This document shows positions 25,688 through 34,880 of a stretch of DNA of 64,000 bases, piece by piece. The first letter of the stretch is position 1, and the number at the start of each line of letters is the position of its first letter. Origin of the DNA: Clostridiales bacterium (GTDB lineage: Bacteria; Bacillota; Clostridia; Oscillospirales; CAG-272). Below the pieces are notes generated by a model. It was not told where the DNA came from and made no database searches. It was given only the letters and a program-made list of their open reading frames with translations. Made by a program: the position numbers and the translations under genes. The DNA lies in the NCBI GenBank assembly GCA_012727435.1, contig JAAYHB010000015.1, positions 43,197-107,196 on the forward strand. The letters are read 5' to 3'.

Positions 25688-27980
25688 TTGCCGTTCCTAT
25701 CGGACGCTCGTAACCGCAGTTCTCGGTCTTGCAAACCAGCATTCCTTTGGACTTGCTGCGGAATAACATTCCCGAGCATGCCGGACACTTCTCGCCGGTC
25801 GGCAGGTCCCATGATGAAAAATCGCATTCGGGATATCTCTCGCAGCTGTAGAACACCGACCTGTTGCGTCCCCGTTTCATGACGATTTTCGAGCCGCATT
25901 TCGGGCAGGCGACGTCGATGTCCTTTGCCTTCTGCTTTGTAAATTTGCATTCCGGGTAATTTACGCAGGCATAAAAGCTGCCGTATCTCCCGTGGCGCAG
26001 CACCATGTCCCCGCCGCACTTCTCGCACTTAAAATCGGCGAGTACCGGTTCTCTGCCGGACAGTTCATTCTTTGCGCCCTTTCTTTTTTGGCGATCATTA
26101 TCAAGCGGTTTTGTATTTTTGCACGCAGGGTAGTTCGGACAGGCGGCAAAATCTCCGAATTTGCCGCTCTTTATCACCATCCGCGCGCCGCATTTCTCGC
26201 AAATAATATCTGTTTCCTCGACCGGCAGCGAAATGCTCTCGCTGCCGATTTTATTCTCGGCTTCCGCCAGTTCGCGGCTGAATTTCTGCCAGAACCTGGT
26301 GAGCACATCGAGCATATTCGCGTTACCCGACTCGATTTCGTCAAGTTCGGTCTCTATATCGGCAGTAAACCTGTAATTTACGATGTCCGGGAAGTTTTCC
26401 TTCATCAGCTTTGTCGTGATTTCGCCGAGCGGCGTCGGCACCAGCACCTTGCCCTCGCGCCTGACGTATTTTCGGGCAAGAATTGTGGTTATTGTCGGCG
26501 CGTATGTGCTCGGGCGGCCTATTCCCTGTTCTTCAAGGAAGCGTATGAGCGCCGCCTCGGTAAAGCGCGGCGGGGGCTCGGTAAAATGCTGCTCGCCGAC
26601 AATCTTTTTTAGCTCAAGGCTCTGCCCCACCTTCATGTCGGGGATTACCAGGTCGCGCTCGCCGCCCTCGGCATCGCCGTCATCGTCGGCCTTCGGCCTG
26701 GTATCGTCCTCGGACTCGGTATATAAGGCCATGTAGCCCGGGAAGGTGATACTATACCCGTTTGCGCGGAAGATATACCCTTCGCAGCTGAAATCGGCGG
26801 TCACGGTGCTGAGCTCGGCAGACTGCATCTGGCTGGCAACAAAGCGCTCCCAGATAAGCTTGTAGAGCCTGTACTGGTTATTTGTCAGATAACCACGGAT
26901 TTTTGCCGGCTCAAGCGCCACTTTGACCGGCCTTATAGCCTCGTGTGCGTCCTGCACGTTGTTTTTGGATTTGTAAACCCGCGGCGACGCCGGGCAATAT
27001 TCCGGGCCGAATTTTTCGGCGATATAACCGAGAGCCACAGCCTGCGCTTCGGAGGAGACGCGCTGCGAGTCGGTTCTCATGTATGTGATAAGACCCTGCA
27101 TCCCGCCGTTTTCGGCTCCGAGGTTAATACCCTCGTAGAGTTCCTGCGCCACCCTCATGGTGCGTGCAGGCTGAAAACCCAGCTTGCGCGAGGCCTCCTG
27201 CTGCAATGTTGAGGTGGTAAAGGGCGGATAGGGTGCCCGGCGCTTCACTCCGCGGCGTATTGATTTTACCAAAAAGGGCTTTTTGTCAACCGCCGCGATA
27301 ATCTTGTCGGCCTCTTCCCGGCTTCCGACCTTTATTTTCCCGTTCTCGTCGCCGAAAAAGTGCGCCTTTATCTCACGCCCCTCTTCGCAGGAGAGTATGG
27401 CGTCTATTGTCCAGTATTCAGCCGGAACGAAAGATCTGATTTCTTCCTCACGCTCGACTATTACCCTTGTCGCCACCGACTGCACCCGACCGGCCGACAG
27501 CCCGCTTTTCACGGTCTTCCAGAGATAGGGCGAGAGCTTGTAGCCCACGATGCGGTCAAGAATCCGCCTTGTCTGCTGTGCATCTACAAGATTCATGTCG
27601 ATTTTGCGCGGCGACTTGATTGCGTTTTTAACCGCCGTTTTGGTTATTTCGTTGAAGGTTATTCTATGGAGTTTTCCTTCGGGAATATCGAGAGCGGTGG
27701 AAAGGTGCCAGGAAATCGCCTCGCCCTCGCGGTCGGGGTCGGTAGCAAGATAAACACGGTCTGCCTCCTTGACCTCTTTTTTCAGGTTTTTTATAAGCTC
27801 TCCCTTGCCCCGGATATTTATATAATGCGGCTCAAAATTGTTTTCGATATCAACGCCCATGCTGCTCTTGGGCAAATCGCGCACATGGCCGTTGGAGGCA
27901 ACCACCTTGTAATTTGAGCCGAGATAACTTTTTATGGTTGGTGCTTTGGTCGGAGATTCTATGATTACCAGATTCGACAT
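25674..27980 (-). CDS. topA: DNA topoisomerase I
   Basis: Type IA topoisomerase that relaxes negative supercoils; about 768 residues from the ATG at 27980 (AAAGGAAAC upstream). TOPRIM domain with [16 protein letters not shown] at the start and [14 protein letters not shown], the catalytic tyrosine in [14 protein letters not shown] (about residue 300), then four C-terminal four-cysteine zinc ribbons (CEKCGARM.., CEKCGGDM.., CPKCGSKI.., CPACSGML..). In the first motif the usual AKAK reads TKAP; the invariant lysine is retained. An acidic insert ([19 protein letters not shown]) sits near residue 430. The upstream dprA frame runs 131 bases into this gene because of an apparent frameshift there. 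Confidence 0.96.
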   Translation of the reverse strand: MSNLVIIESPTKAPTIKSYLGSNYKVVASNGHVRDLPKSSMGVDIENNFEPHYINIRGKGELIKNLKKEVKEADRVYLATDPDREGEAISWHLSTALDIPEGKLHRITFNEITKTAVKNAIKSPRKIDMNLVDAQQTRRILDRIVGYKLSPYLWKTVKSGLSAGRVQSVATRVIVEREEEIRSFVPAEYWTIDAILSCEEGREIKAHFFGDENGKIKVGSREEADKIIAAVDKKPFLVKSIRRGVKRRAPYPPFTTSTLQQEASRKLGFQPARTMRVAQELYEGINLGAENGGMQGLITYMRTDSQRVSSEAQAVALGYIAEKFGPEYCPASPRVYKSKNNVQDAHEAIRPVKVALEPAKIRGYLTNNQYRLYKLIWERFVASQMQSAELSTVTADFSCEGYIFRANGYSITFPGYMALYTESEDDTRPKADDDGDAEGGERDLVIPDMKVGQSLELKKIVGEQHFTEPPPRFTEAALIRFLEEQGIGRPSTYAPTITTILARKYVRREGKVLVPTPLGEITTKLMKENFPDIVNYRFTADIETELDEIESGNANMLDVLTRFWQKFSRELAEAENKIGSESISLPVEETDIICEKCGARMVIKSGKFGDFAACPNYPACKNTKPLDNDRQKRKGAKNELSGREPVLADFKCEKCGGDMVLRHGRYGSFYACVNYPECKFTKQKAKDIDVACPKCGSKIVMKRGRNRSVFYSCERYPECDFSSWDLPTGEKCPACSGMLFRSKSKGMLVCKTENCGYERPIGTANDEK

Positions 27981-29403
27981 TCGGGTTTCCTTTCGGTTGA
28001 GTTGGTTTTTGCTGCCCTTGCCTACCGCCTGATAAACAACCCGCGGGCAGCGAGCTGACAAGCCCCTTCACTTCAAGCACGGTCATGGCAGATATCACCT
28101 CGCCGATGCTAAAGCCGAGCTTTGCCAGCGTATCAAGCGGGACCGCCCGGTCGGCAGGCATCGCTTCGAGCAGCCTGCGGTATTTCTCGTCAAGCGACGC
28201 CAGAACCGCGGCAAAAGCGTCGTCCGCACGAGCCTTTTGCTTTTCATCCTGCGTCGCCGTTCCTTTGGCGCTTTCAATATAGTCCTCGGCGGTCAGTTTT
28301 TTGGCGTTCGGCTCTGATACTTTAGGTTTATTATCTTCTTTCTGATTGTCCGCCGTCTTGTTTTTCTTTTTGCGGAAAGCCTCGGCGGGGGCCGAAGGCT
28401 TGTTGGATTTCGGCGCCGGGCGCCCTGGGGCAAGCCTTGCCGACACCCCCATTTTCAGAAACACCTCGTTGCCATAGCGGTACTTTTTCCTTGCCGCGGC
28501 AAGCCTTGCGGTGTCGATACTCCTGCCGTACAAATATTCGTACTCGCGCAGGATATCCTCTGTTTCTATGACTACAATCGCTCCGTCACGAATAAGCTGG
28601 TTGGTGCCCTCCGTGTTCTCCTCGCCGAGATTCCCGGGAATGGCAAAGACCTGCCTGCCCTGCTCATGGGCGATACGCGCGGTTATCATGGCCCCGCTCT
28701 TCGCGTCGGCCTCTACCACCAGGGTCCCCTGGCACATCCCGCTGATAATGCGGTTGCGCACCGGAAAATGCTCGCCGGCCGGCGGCGTCCCGGGAGGATA
28801 TTCGGTCACTACCGCCCCGTTTTCGGATATGAGTTGCATAAGCTTTGCATGCTCGCGCGGGTAAATTACGTCAATCCCGCTGCCTAGCACCGCAACCGTC
28901 CTGCCTCTTCCGGTCAGCGCTCCGCAGGCCGCCACTCCGTCGATTCCGAGAGCCATTCTGCTGACAACCACGGCCCCGGCCGCCCCCAGCTCATATGCTA
29001 TTCTATACGCCGACTCGCGCCCGTATTCGCTCATCCTGCGGGTCCCCACAACCGCAATACAGACAAGCTTATCCATCTGCGGCAGCCAACCCCGCACATA
29101 AAGCAGGACCGGCGGGTCTTTCAGCATGCGCAGGCGGCCCGGATAGTCCGGGTGGGAAAAAGGCAGAATGCCGACCCCGGCGCCGGCGCAGTAGCCGATA
29201 ATCCCGGCAACCTCGTCAAGGCGCTTGTCCATGAGCGCGTTTATCGTATGCTCGCTTATTCCGTCAATCTGGGAAAGCTCGTTCAGGTCGGCTCTGTAAA
29301 TGTCATACGGGTTGTCATACCTGAGTGTCAGGCGCACAAAGTCGCAGTTTGCCGCGCCAAGCCGGCAGGACAGCCATACCCAGTACAGATTTTCCGCACT
29401 CAT
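27850..29403 (-). CDS. dprA: DNA-processing protein DprA (apparent C-terminal frameshift)
   Basis: Single-strand DNA-binding protein that loads RecA in natural transformation. N-terminal SAM-like helices, then the Rossmann-like DprA core with VVGTRRMSEYG, SRMALGIDGVA, GSGIDVIYP, EYPPGTPPAGEHFPVRNRIISG and VFAIPGNL, a Lys-rich low-complexity linker of about 80 residues, and a C-terminal winged helix ending EVKGLVSSLPAG. After that the frame runs on for about 50 odd residues and overlaps topA by 131 bases. Adding one base near 28044-28047 would give the ending LPGGLFIRR and a stop at 28024-28022, 41 bases before topA. So a one-base deletion, real or a sequencing error, is likely. Start at 29403 rather than the GTG at 29412. 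Confidence 0.9.
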   Translation of the reverse strand: MSAENLYWVWLSCRLGAANCDFVRLTLRYDNPYDIYRADLNELSQIDGISEHTINALMDKRLDEVAGIIGYCAGAGVGILPFSHPDYPGRLRMLKDPPVLLYVRGWLPQMDKLVCIAVVGTRRMSEYGRESAYRIAYELGAAGAVVVSRMALGIDGVAACGALTGRGRTVAVLGSGIDVIYPREHAKLMQLISENGAVVTEYPPGTPPAGEHFPVRNRIISGMCQGTLVVEADAKSGAMITARIAHEQGRQVFAIPGNLGEENTEGTNQLIRDGAIVVIETEDILREYEYLYGRSIDTARLAAARKKYRYGNEVFLKMGVSARLAPGRPAPKSNKPSAPAEAFRKKKNKTADNQKEDNKPKVSEPNAKKLTAEDYIESAKGTATQDEKQKARADDAFAAVLASLDEKYRRLLEAMPADRAVPLDTLAKLGFSIGEVISAMTVLEVKGLVSSLPAGCLSGGRQGQQKPTQPKGNPNVESGNHRISDQSTNHKKLSRLKLQGGCLQRPCARFAQEQHGR

Positions 29404-29437
29404 AAAGCGCACCCGCCTTTTCGGTTTTTATATCAGG

Positions 29438-30289
29438 CTACCTGCAGTTTGCTATCTCCCACATAAATATTGCCGCGGCCGAGGCGGCGTTCATCGACTC
29501 GCTGCCCGGGCTCATCGGTATCCTCACGCTCGCGTCACAGGCCCGCACAAGCTCTGCATCAAACCCGTGCCCCTCATTGCCGATAACAAAGACATCGCTG
29601 GCATGCAGTTCAATGTCCCCCAGATTTATCGCGTCCTCGCCGGGGGTTGCGGCAAACACCCGCCGCCCGACAGCGCGCAGCGCACGAACCACATCGGCGC
29701 CCTCACATCCCCTGAAGGCAAGCGTGCCGACACGGAAGGTAGCTCCCATTGCTGCGCGCAGGGTCTTGGGATTGTAGATATCGGCGCAGGCGCCGGCAAG
29801 TATGACGCGTTCAAATCCGAGCGCCGAAGCACAGCGCAGCATGGTCCCGAGGTTTCCGGGGTCCTGGATATTCTCGAGCATTATGATTTTGCCTTTGGTC
29901 TCCGAAAGCCCTGAGTCAGAGTTATTATTTATTGTAGCTATTTTATGGAATTTGTCAATATATTTTGCCACACTAATTATCCCCTCGGGGGATTTTTCTT
30001 CCGAAACCGAGCCGAAAATCCGTTCGGGGAGCAGGATGACCCTGGCCGGAGTATCAAACGGGTCGGGGCCGCCGTGTGATTTTATTTTTGATATGACAGC
30101 CTCATAATCGCTCACGCGGAGCAGGACATACACAAGCTCAACACCGGAGCAGGCGGCTTCACAGTACAGCTTAATGCCGTCAAAGCGGAAGAGCCGCTCT
30201 GCCTCACGGTTCTTTTTATCTGTCAGGGAGCATATTTTTATTATGACCGGATTGCGGCGCGAGGTTATGGTGACCGGCTCCCTGCCCAT
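29438..30289 (-). CDS. SpoU/TrmH-family RNA 2'-O-methyltransferase
   Basis: SAM-dependent methyltransferase that modifies a ribose in rRNA or tRNA; 283 residues. An N-terminal RNA-binding substrate domain (about 1-110) is followed by the knotted SPOUT domain with all three motifs: NIQDPGNLGTMLRCA, VIGNEGHGF and IPMSPGSESMNAASAAAI. In Firmicutes such a gene often follows rplT, as here. The exact target nucleotide cannot be read from sequence. The start has GGAGGAACCGCAT before ATG; a terminator (30321-30344) separates it from rplT. Confidence 0.9.
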   Translation of the reverse strand: MGREPVTITSRRNPVIIKICSLTDKKNREAERLFRFDGIKLYCEAACSGVELVYVLLRVSDYEAVISKIKSHGGPDPFDTPARVILLPERIFGSVSEEKSPEGIISVAKYIDKFHKIATINNNSDSGLSETKGKIIMLENIQDPGNLGTMLRCASALGFERVILAGACADIYNPKTLRAAMGATFRVGTLAFRGCEGADVVRALRAVGRRVFAATPGEDAINLGDIELHASDVFVIGNEGHGFDAELVRACDASVRIPMSPGSESMNAASAAAIFMWEIANCR

Positions 30290-30320
30290 ATGCGGTTCCT
30301 CCCCAAAAATCAGAATAATG

Positions 30321-30344
30321 AAAAACCCGGTTTTTTACCGGGTT
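30321..30344 (-). terminator. Terminator of infC-rpmI-rplT
   Basis: Minus-strand AACCCGG / CCGGGTT stem with a 7-base loop, followed by TTTTTCATT, just past the rplT stop. Confidence 0.85.
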
Positions 30345-30353
30345 CATCTGCCT

Positions 30354-30710
30354 TCATGCAAGAGCTGCCTTTGACTTCTCGACAAGTTTGGCGAAGGCCT
30401 CGGGATCCGAGACTGCGATCTCCGAGAGCATTTTGCGGTTGAGATCAATTCCGGCAACCTTCAGTCCGTGCATAAATGTGGAATAGTTCATGCCGTTTGC
30501 CTTGGCTTCGGCTGAAATGCGGGTAATCCACAGGCGCCGGAAATCTCTTTTCTTGAGTTTGCGGCCAACAAAAGCGTAATTACCGCTTTTCATCACGGCC
30601 TGTTTTGCCATCCTGAAATGCTTGGACTTGCTTCCCCAATAGCCTTTTGCAGCCTTCAGGACTCTATTTCTTCTCTTGCGCGTTGCAACCGCGCCCTTGA
30701 TTCTTGCCAC
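30354..30710 (-). CDS. rplT: 50S ribosomal protein L20
   Basis: Primary 23S rRNA-binding protein, 118 residues, beginning [24 protein letters not shown] with the usual long basic N-terminal helix. The start codon is GTG at 30710, with GGAGG 8 bases upstream. Last gene of the conserved infC-rpmI-rplT operon. In Firmicutes L20 (or IF3 through start-codon choice) represses this operon; the leader at 31609-31757 carries a terminator hairpin consistent with such control. Confidence 0.97.
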   Translation of the reverse strand: MARIKGAVATRKRRNRVLKAAKGYWGSKSKHFRMAKQAVMKSGNYAFVGRKLKKRDFRRLWITRISAEAKANGMNYSTFMHGLKVAGIDLNRKMLSEIAVSDPEAFAKLVEKSKAALA

Positions 30711-30728
30711 TTCGTTTTCCTCCCCGGT

Positions 30729-30923
30729 TTATTTCTGGATAAGCCTTCTGATATTCGCGGCCATTGCACCGTCCACCAATGCAGAGGTGCGAAGATATCT
30801 CTTGCGTTTTGAAGTCTTTTTGCCCAGATTGTGCCTGTGCAGGCAATGATTCATTTTAACTTTACCGGTCCCGGTCACAGAAAACCTTTTGGCCGAGGCT
30901 TTGTGCGTTTTGATTTTTCCCAT
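30729..30923 (-). CDS. rpmI: 50S ribosomal protein L35
   Basis: 64 residues, basic, beginning MGKIKTHKASAKRFSVTGTG, the standard L35 N terminus, with HNLGKKTSKRKRYLR in the middle. Start ATG with AAGGAG 7 bases upstream. Between infC and rplT as in nearly all bacteria; 118 bases separate it from infC. Confidence 0.97.
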   Translation of the reverse strand: MGKIKTHKASAKRFSVTGTGKVKMNHCLHRHNLGKKTSKRKRYLRTSALVDGAMAANIRRLIQK

Positions 30924-31041
30924 TGGCTTACTCCTTTTGTTATGTCATTGATCTTGGCTTGTGGTCGCGGCTTTTGATCCGGAGCCGCCTTTGGCGCGCA
31001 GGCTTTGCCCCGGAAGCCGGTTTATGCTAAAACATGCAACA

Positions 31042-31608
31042 TCAGCGAAGCGTTTTTTCTGTTGCCCCGGCCGGCGAAGCCGTGCCTTTGCCGCCGGTCT
31101 TCAGCGGGCTGATAATCATGCTGAGAAACCTTCCGTCGAGCACCGGTTTTTTCTCCGGAGTGCCCGCCCCAGAACATGCAACCTCAAATTTGTCGAGAAT
31201 TTCGCGTCCGAGAGGGATGTGGGCCATCTCACGGCCTCTGAAGCGCATAACCACCCTGACCTTGTTGCCTTCCGACAAAAACCGCAGCGCATGTCTTACC
31301 TTGGTCTCGAAGTCATGCGAGTCTATCCTGTAGGAGAGCTGAATTTCTTTAAGCTCAACTGTCTGCTGCCGCTTTCTGGCTTCCTTTTCTTTTTTCTCGC
31401 GCTCAAAGCGGTATCTCCCGTAGTCCATGATACGGCATACAGGCGGCTCGGCCTGAGGCGCCATCAGCACCAGGTCAAGGCCTGCCTCGTATGCAAGGCG
31501 ACGCGCTTCGTCACTGCTCATAATACCGAGCTGTTCGCCGTTTTCTCCGACAACCCGAACCTCCCTGAATCGGATATCGTCGTTGGTCAGCATGTTTTTT
31601 GTTGCGAT
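31042..31608 (-). CDS. infC: Translation initiation factor IF-3, apparent AUC start
   Basis: IF-3 binds the 30S subunit and checks start codons. 188 residues from codon ATC at 31608-31606: N domain with NDDIRFREVRVVGENGEQLG, a helical Lys/Glu linker (EREKKEKEARKRQQ) and the C domain with KEIQLSYRIDSHDFETKV and VVMRFRGREMAH. The only good ribosome site, GGAGG, lies 8 bases before ATC; GTG at 31617 and TTG at 31614 are too close to it, and the ATG at 31593 has no ribosome site and would cut the N terminus. infC starting at a rare AUU/AUC/AUA is well known and allows IF-3 to repress its own translation. A Lys/Ala-rich tail extends the C terminus slightly. Confidence 0.93.
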   Translation of the reverse strand: MATKNMLTNDDIRFREVRVVGENGEQLGIMSSDEARRLAYEAGLDLVLMAPQAEPPVCRIMDYGRYRFEREKKEKEARKRQQTVELKEIQLSYRIDSHDFETKVRHALRFLSEGNKVRVVMRFRGREMAHIPLGREILDKFEVACSGAGTPEKKPVLDGRFLSMIISPLKTGGKGTASPAGATEKTLR

Positions 31609-31757
31609 GTTCAACACCTCCGTTTAATAAGAAAAAGCCGCGCGGAAGCAGCCTCCGCGCGACACATGCTCCACCTGACGTGGAACGCAAATATCGCCGC
31701 ATATCAACCCTGCTCGCGGCGCGGCAGGGTGAGAACCGAGGTTCTGCTTCTTTTTGC
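31609..31757 (-). promoter_or_regulatory. Structured leader of infC-rpmI-rplT with attenuator
   Basis: About 150 bases between promoter and infC. It contains ACCCTGC and GCAGGGT arms, a TCCAC/GTGGA hairpin and finally a terminator (31632-31661) directly before the infC ribosome site. Layout matches the L20-controlled leaders of Firmicutes; I could not test a covariance model, so the family is inferred. Confidence 0.6.
31632..31661 (-). terminator. Intrinsic attenuator before infC
   Basis: Minus-strand CGCGCGGA, 7-base loop, TCCGCGCG, then GCTTTTTC. It ends about 15 bases before the infC ribosome site, so it must be read through for infC expression. Confidence 0.8.
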
Positions 31758-31763
31758 CCTATT

Positions 31764-31792
31764 ATATTATCACACGAGTAAATTGCTGTCAA
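31764..31792 (-). promoter_or_regulatory. infC operon promoter
   Basis: Minus-strand TTGACA (31787-31792), 17-base spacer, TAATAT (31764-31769). Confidence 0.75.
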
Positions 31793-31989
31793 GTACTCCG
31801 ACGAAAAAAATCTGAAATTACTGAGTTTTGCAGCTCTTGAAAGGATCCCGCCGGCATGAAAAGCCGGTTTTACCGGGCTTCAGGCGGTCTGTGTGCACTA
31901 TTTACAAAAACAGAGTTTTTTATGCATTGTTTTTTTCATATATATCCATTTCAACGAATTTTAAATCAAAAAATCGTGTATTTTGATAA

Positions 31990-32018
31990 TTTACAAGCCG
32001 CCCCGTTTGTAGTATAAT
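31990..32018 (+). promoter_or_regulatory. Promoter of the candidate RNA gene
   Basis: TTTACA (31990-31995), exactly 17 bases, TATAAT (32013-32018). Confidence 0.75.
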
Positions 32019-32024
32019 ACAGAC

Positions 32025-32162
32025 AAGCGAGGGAGGCAAGACTCGCACCCCATGCACAACCTGTCACCGGGTTCTGCGGAATATCAAGCTCATGATATCA
32101 ACGCGCAGGAACGGCCGCAAGTTGTGCTTTTGTTATGCCCGAGGCAGGACGGGCGCTTTTTT
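32025..32162 (+). ncRNA. Candidate structured non-coding RNA, about 138 nt
   Basis: Starts 7 bases after a consensus -10 and ends at an intrinsic terminator (GCCCG, 8-base loop, CGGGC, then GCTTTTTT; 32137-32162). Between them: a 5' hairpin GCGAG/CTCGC (32027-32031 with 32042-32046) whose loop exposes GGAGG, and a rod-like hairpin built from GCACAAC/GTTGTGC (32054-32060 with 32121-32127), a symmetric 6x6 internal loop, TGCG/CGCA with flanking pairs, and an apical ATATCA/TGATAT stem. No well-supported reading frame. It lacks the SRP RNA apical motif; it is shorter than usual 6S RNA though the rod with a central internal loop is 6S-like. Family not identified. Confidence 0.6.
32137..32162 (+). 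terminator. Terminator of the candidate RNA
   Basis: GCCCG / CGGGC stem (32137-32141, 32150-32154) followed by six T. Confidence 0.8.
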
Positions 32163-32233
32163 ATCTGTTCCGGGCTATGTGTGACGGTTTTTTGAGTTTT
32201 GGCGGTTTGTTTCATGAAAATAAAAAAAACTAT

Positions 32234-32262
32234 AGAAATACCCGGTCCCTTATGGTATAATG
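32234..32262 (+). promoter_or_regulatory. lon promoter (extended -10)
   Basis: TATAAT at 32257-32262 preceded by TGG (extended -10); the -35 (TAGAAA, 32234-32239, 17-base spacer) is weak. Confidence 0.55.
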
Positions 32263-32435
32263 TATGCGTCCCCGGGGCTGCCACCGTGGGCTGCGGCCCT
32301 GTTTTCGCGGGTGTTTCAGGATGCGATAATACCGCCTTGAGCGAACCTCCCCGCGCAATATTATGTTACAATAAAAATGTAGGATGATTGGCTTTAAAGC
32401 TGATTGCCTTGAAAGATAACCGGAAAGGAACCGAC

Positions 32436-34880
32436 ATGCCTAACTATTTTGAAAAAGTTTATGAAACCACCCTGCCGGTCGTGGTGCTGCGCGATACTGT
32501 AGCATATCCGGCAATTGCCTCGACCTTTGAGGTTGCCGATAAAGCTTCTATGTCGGCAGCAGAAGTTGCGACCGCGGGCTCCTCGCGCGTTTTTTTGGTT
32601 GCAGAGTCCACGCCGACAACAGAAGAGCCCAAAATTTCGGGGCTCTATAAGGTCGGCTGTGTTGCCAGAATAAAACAGTCAATCCGTACCCCCGAGGGGA
32701 AGCTCCGCATACTTGCCGAAGGTCAGACCCGCGCCATGGTGGTCGCATACAAGACTACCGGCGACTACATCAGCGCCGACCTGATGTGCAAGACAATCAT
32801 ACTCGACGGCACCTCCGACATCGTTGTGGATGCCTATATGCGCGAGGCAATCCTGGCGCTCGAGAAAATCCATAAATTTCTGCCCCACATATCCGACGAG
32901 TTCATCATCGCCGCCAAGGCAATTAAAAATCCGTCGCTGCTTGCCGACTTCATCGCCTCGGGAATACTCGTCAAGACCTCCGACAAGCAGCGCATACTCG
33001 AGCAGTTTGACCCGCTCGAGCGGATTATGCTGCTTGTCAGGATACTCGAGGAAGAGCACGAGCTGTTAAAATGCGAGTACGACATTCATGCAAAAGTTCA
33101 GGAGAACTTAAGCCGTGAGCGCCGCGACTACTATCTGCGAGAGCAGATGCGGGTAATAGAAGACGAACTGGGCGAAGGCGACAACGAAATCGAAGAATAT
33201 CAGAAAAAAATCAAGAAAGCCCACCTGCCGCCGGAGGCCCAAAAAAAGCTGCTAAAGGAAACCGAACGACTCTCAAAGGTGCCCTACGGTTCGGCCGAGG
33301 CAAGCGTGCTACGGAACTATCTTGATATCTGCCTTGAACTCCCGTGGAACAAAAAGACCAGAGAGCGGGCAAATGTCGAGGCGGCGCGGAAAATCCTCAA
33401 TGCCGACCACGACGGGCTTGAAAAGGTAAAGGAGCGCATACTTGAATTTATCGCTGTAAAGCATCTCACCCCCGAACTAAAGAGCCAGATAATCTGTCTG
33501 GTCGGCCCGCCGGGAGTCGGGAAAACCTCGGTAGCCGCCTCTGTAGCGAGAGCGACCGGCCGCAAATATGTGCGGGTGGCACTCGGCGGCATGCGCGACG
33601 AAGCCGACATCCGCGGCCACCGCAAAACCTATGTCGGGGCGATGCCCGGCCGCATTATAGCAGCCTTAGCGCAGGTCGGGGTGAAAAACCCTCTGATTCT
33701 GCTCGATGAAATCGACAAGCTGACCGCCGACGCACACGGCGACCCGGCCTCGGCCCTGCTTGAGGTGCTCGACCCTGAGCAGAACAAGAACTTCCGCGAC
33801 CACTTCATCGAAATCCCCTTTGATTTGTCGGAATGCCTGTTTATCACCACTGCCAATACTCTTGAAACCGTCCCGCGCCCGCTGATTGACCGGATGGAGG
33901 TCATCGAGCTGAATACATACACCCCGCTCGAGAAGTTCAACATCGCAAAAAACCACCTTATCGGAAAGCAGCTAAAGCGCCACGGCCTGAGCCGCAGGAT
34001 GCTGAAGATTACCGATGATGCAATCAGGGAAATAATAGCCTCGTACACCCGCGAGGCCGGGGTAAGAAACCTTGAACGCGCGATAGCCGAACTCTGCCGC
34101 AAGGCGGCAAAGAAGATAGTCACCGATAATGTCACCCGCGTCGTTATCGACAAGGATGATTTGCTGTCCTACCTCGGGGTGCCAAAATTTACAAGCGAGA
34201 GAATTCCGCCCGAGGATTTGGTCGGGGTTGCCAACGGGCTTGCATATACCGAAGCCGGCGGCGACATTCTAAAGATTGAAGCCGCCGTGCTCGAAGGCAC
34301 TGGCAAGCTCGAACTTACCGGCTCGCTCGGCGAGGTCATGAAGGAGTCGGCACAGATTGCGGTAAGCTATGTGCGCAGCATTGCAAAGGCATATGGCATA
34401 GACCCCGAATTCTACCGGACAAAGGACCTGCACATCCACGCCCCCGAGGGCGCGGTTCCCAAGGACGGCCCGTCAGCCGGCGTCACAATGGTGACCGCGC
34501 TTGTAAGCGCCCTCACCGTGCGGCCGGTGAGGCACGACATAGCTATGACCGGAGAAATTACCCTGCGCGGCAGAATACTCCCCGTCGGCGGGCTGAAGGA
34601 AAAGACGCTCGCAGCGTATAATGCCGGAGTCAAAAAGGTGATAATCCCGGCAGAGAATCAGCGTGACCTTGAGGAGATAGACAAAACCGTCAGGACTTCG
34701 CTATGCTTTATCCCCTGCTCGGATGTCGCCGAGGTCCTCGACACCGCCCTGCTCGACGCTCCGATTGTCCTGCCCGAGCTGCCCCAGCCCAAAAAGCAGG
34801 ACAAAATCGACGTCGGTGCAATAGCGCCCCTCGGGCCGGCGGCGGCCTATGAGGATAGCAGCGAGCATTATGGCATTTAA
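32436..34880 (+). CDS. lon: ATP-dependent Lon protease
   Basis: Cytoplasmic AAA+ serine protease that degrades damaged and regulatory proteins; about 814 residues. N-terminal substrate domain (LPVVVLRDTVAYPA), a coiled-coil middle, the ATPase with GPPGVGKTS and LLDEIDKL, and the protease domain with catalytic Ser in PKDGPSAGVTM and Lys in GGLKEKTLAAYNAGVKKV. The ATG at 32436 has AAAGGAACC upstream; a frame extending back to a TTG at 32388 is less likely. First of a plus-strand run (engB, M50 protease, scpAB, DUF2953, gerW, dacF, rluB). lon-engB pairing is standard in Firmicutes. Confidence 0.97.
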   Translation: MPNYFEKVYETTLPVVVLRDTVAYPAIASTFEVADKASMSAAEVATAGSSRVFLVAESTPTTEEPKISGLYKVGCVARIKQSIRTPEGKLRILAEGQTRAMVVAYKTTGDYISADLMCKTIILDGTSDIVVDAYMREAILALEKIHKFLPHISDEFIIAAKAIKNPSLLADFIASGILVKTSDKQRILEQFDPLERIMLLVRILEEEHELLKCEYDIHAKVQENLSRERRDYYLREQMRVIEDELGEGDNEIEEYQKKIKKAHLPPEAQKKLLKETERLSKVPYGSAEASVLRNYLDICLELPWNKKTRERANVEAARKILNADHDGLEKVKERILEFIAVKHLTPELKSQIICLVGPPGVGKTSVAASVARATGRKYVRVALGGMRDEADIRGHRKTYVGAMPGRIIAALAQVGVKNPLILLDEIDKLTADAHGDPASALLEVLDPEQNKNFRDHFIEIPFDLSECLFITTANTLETVPRPLIDRMEVIELNTYTPLEKFNIAKNHLIGKQLKRHGLSRRMLKITDDAIREIIASYTREAGVRNLERAIAELCRKAAKKIVTDNVTRVVIDKDDLLSYLGVPKFTSERIPPEDLVGVANGLAYTEAGGDILKIEAAVLEGTGKLELTGSLGEVMKESAQIAVSYVRSIAKAYGIDPEFYRTKDLHIHAPEGAVPKDGPSAGVTMVTALVSALTVRPVRHDIAMTGEITLRGRILPVGGLKEKTLAAYNAGVKKVIIPAENQRDLEEIDKTVRTSLCFIPCSDVAEVLDTALLDAPIVLPELPQPKKQDKIDVGAIAPLGPAAAYEDSSEHYGI

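Larger units (their letters stand above)
31800..32435. other. Intergenic region between infC and lon
   Basis: Holds no convincing protein gene. From left: a small hairpin CCGGC..GCCGG followed by TTTTACC (31851-31873), an AT-rich stretch, a promoter and structured RNA with its terminator (31990-32162), and the lon promoter and a 170-base lon leader (32234-32435). Confidence 0.6.

Noticed and set aside
32025..32162. Assignment of the candidate RNA to SRP RNA, tmRNA or RNase P RNA
   Set aside because: The SRP apical motif is missing, and tmRNA and RNase P RNA are much longer with features not seen. 6S remains open but unproven.
32052..32210. A 47-codon frame inside the candidate RNA
   Set aside because: The GGGAGG upstream is about 16 bases away and paired in a hairpin loop region, and the frame runs through the terminator.
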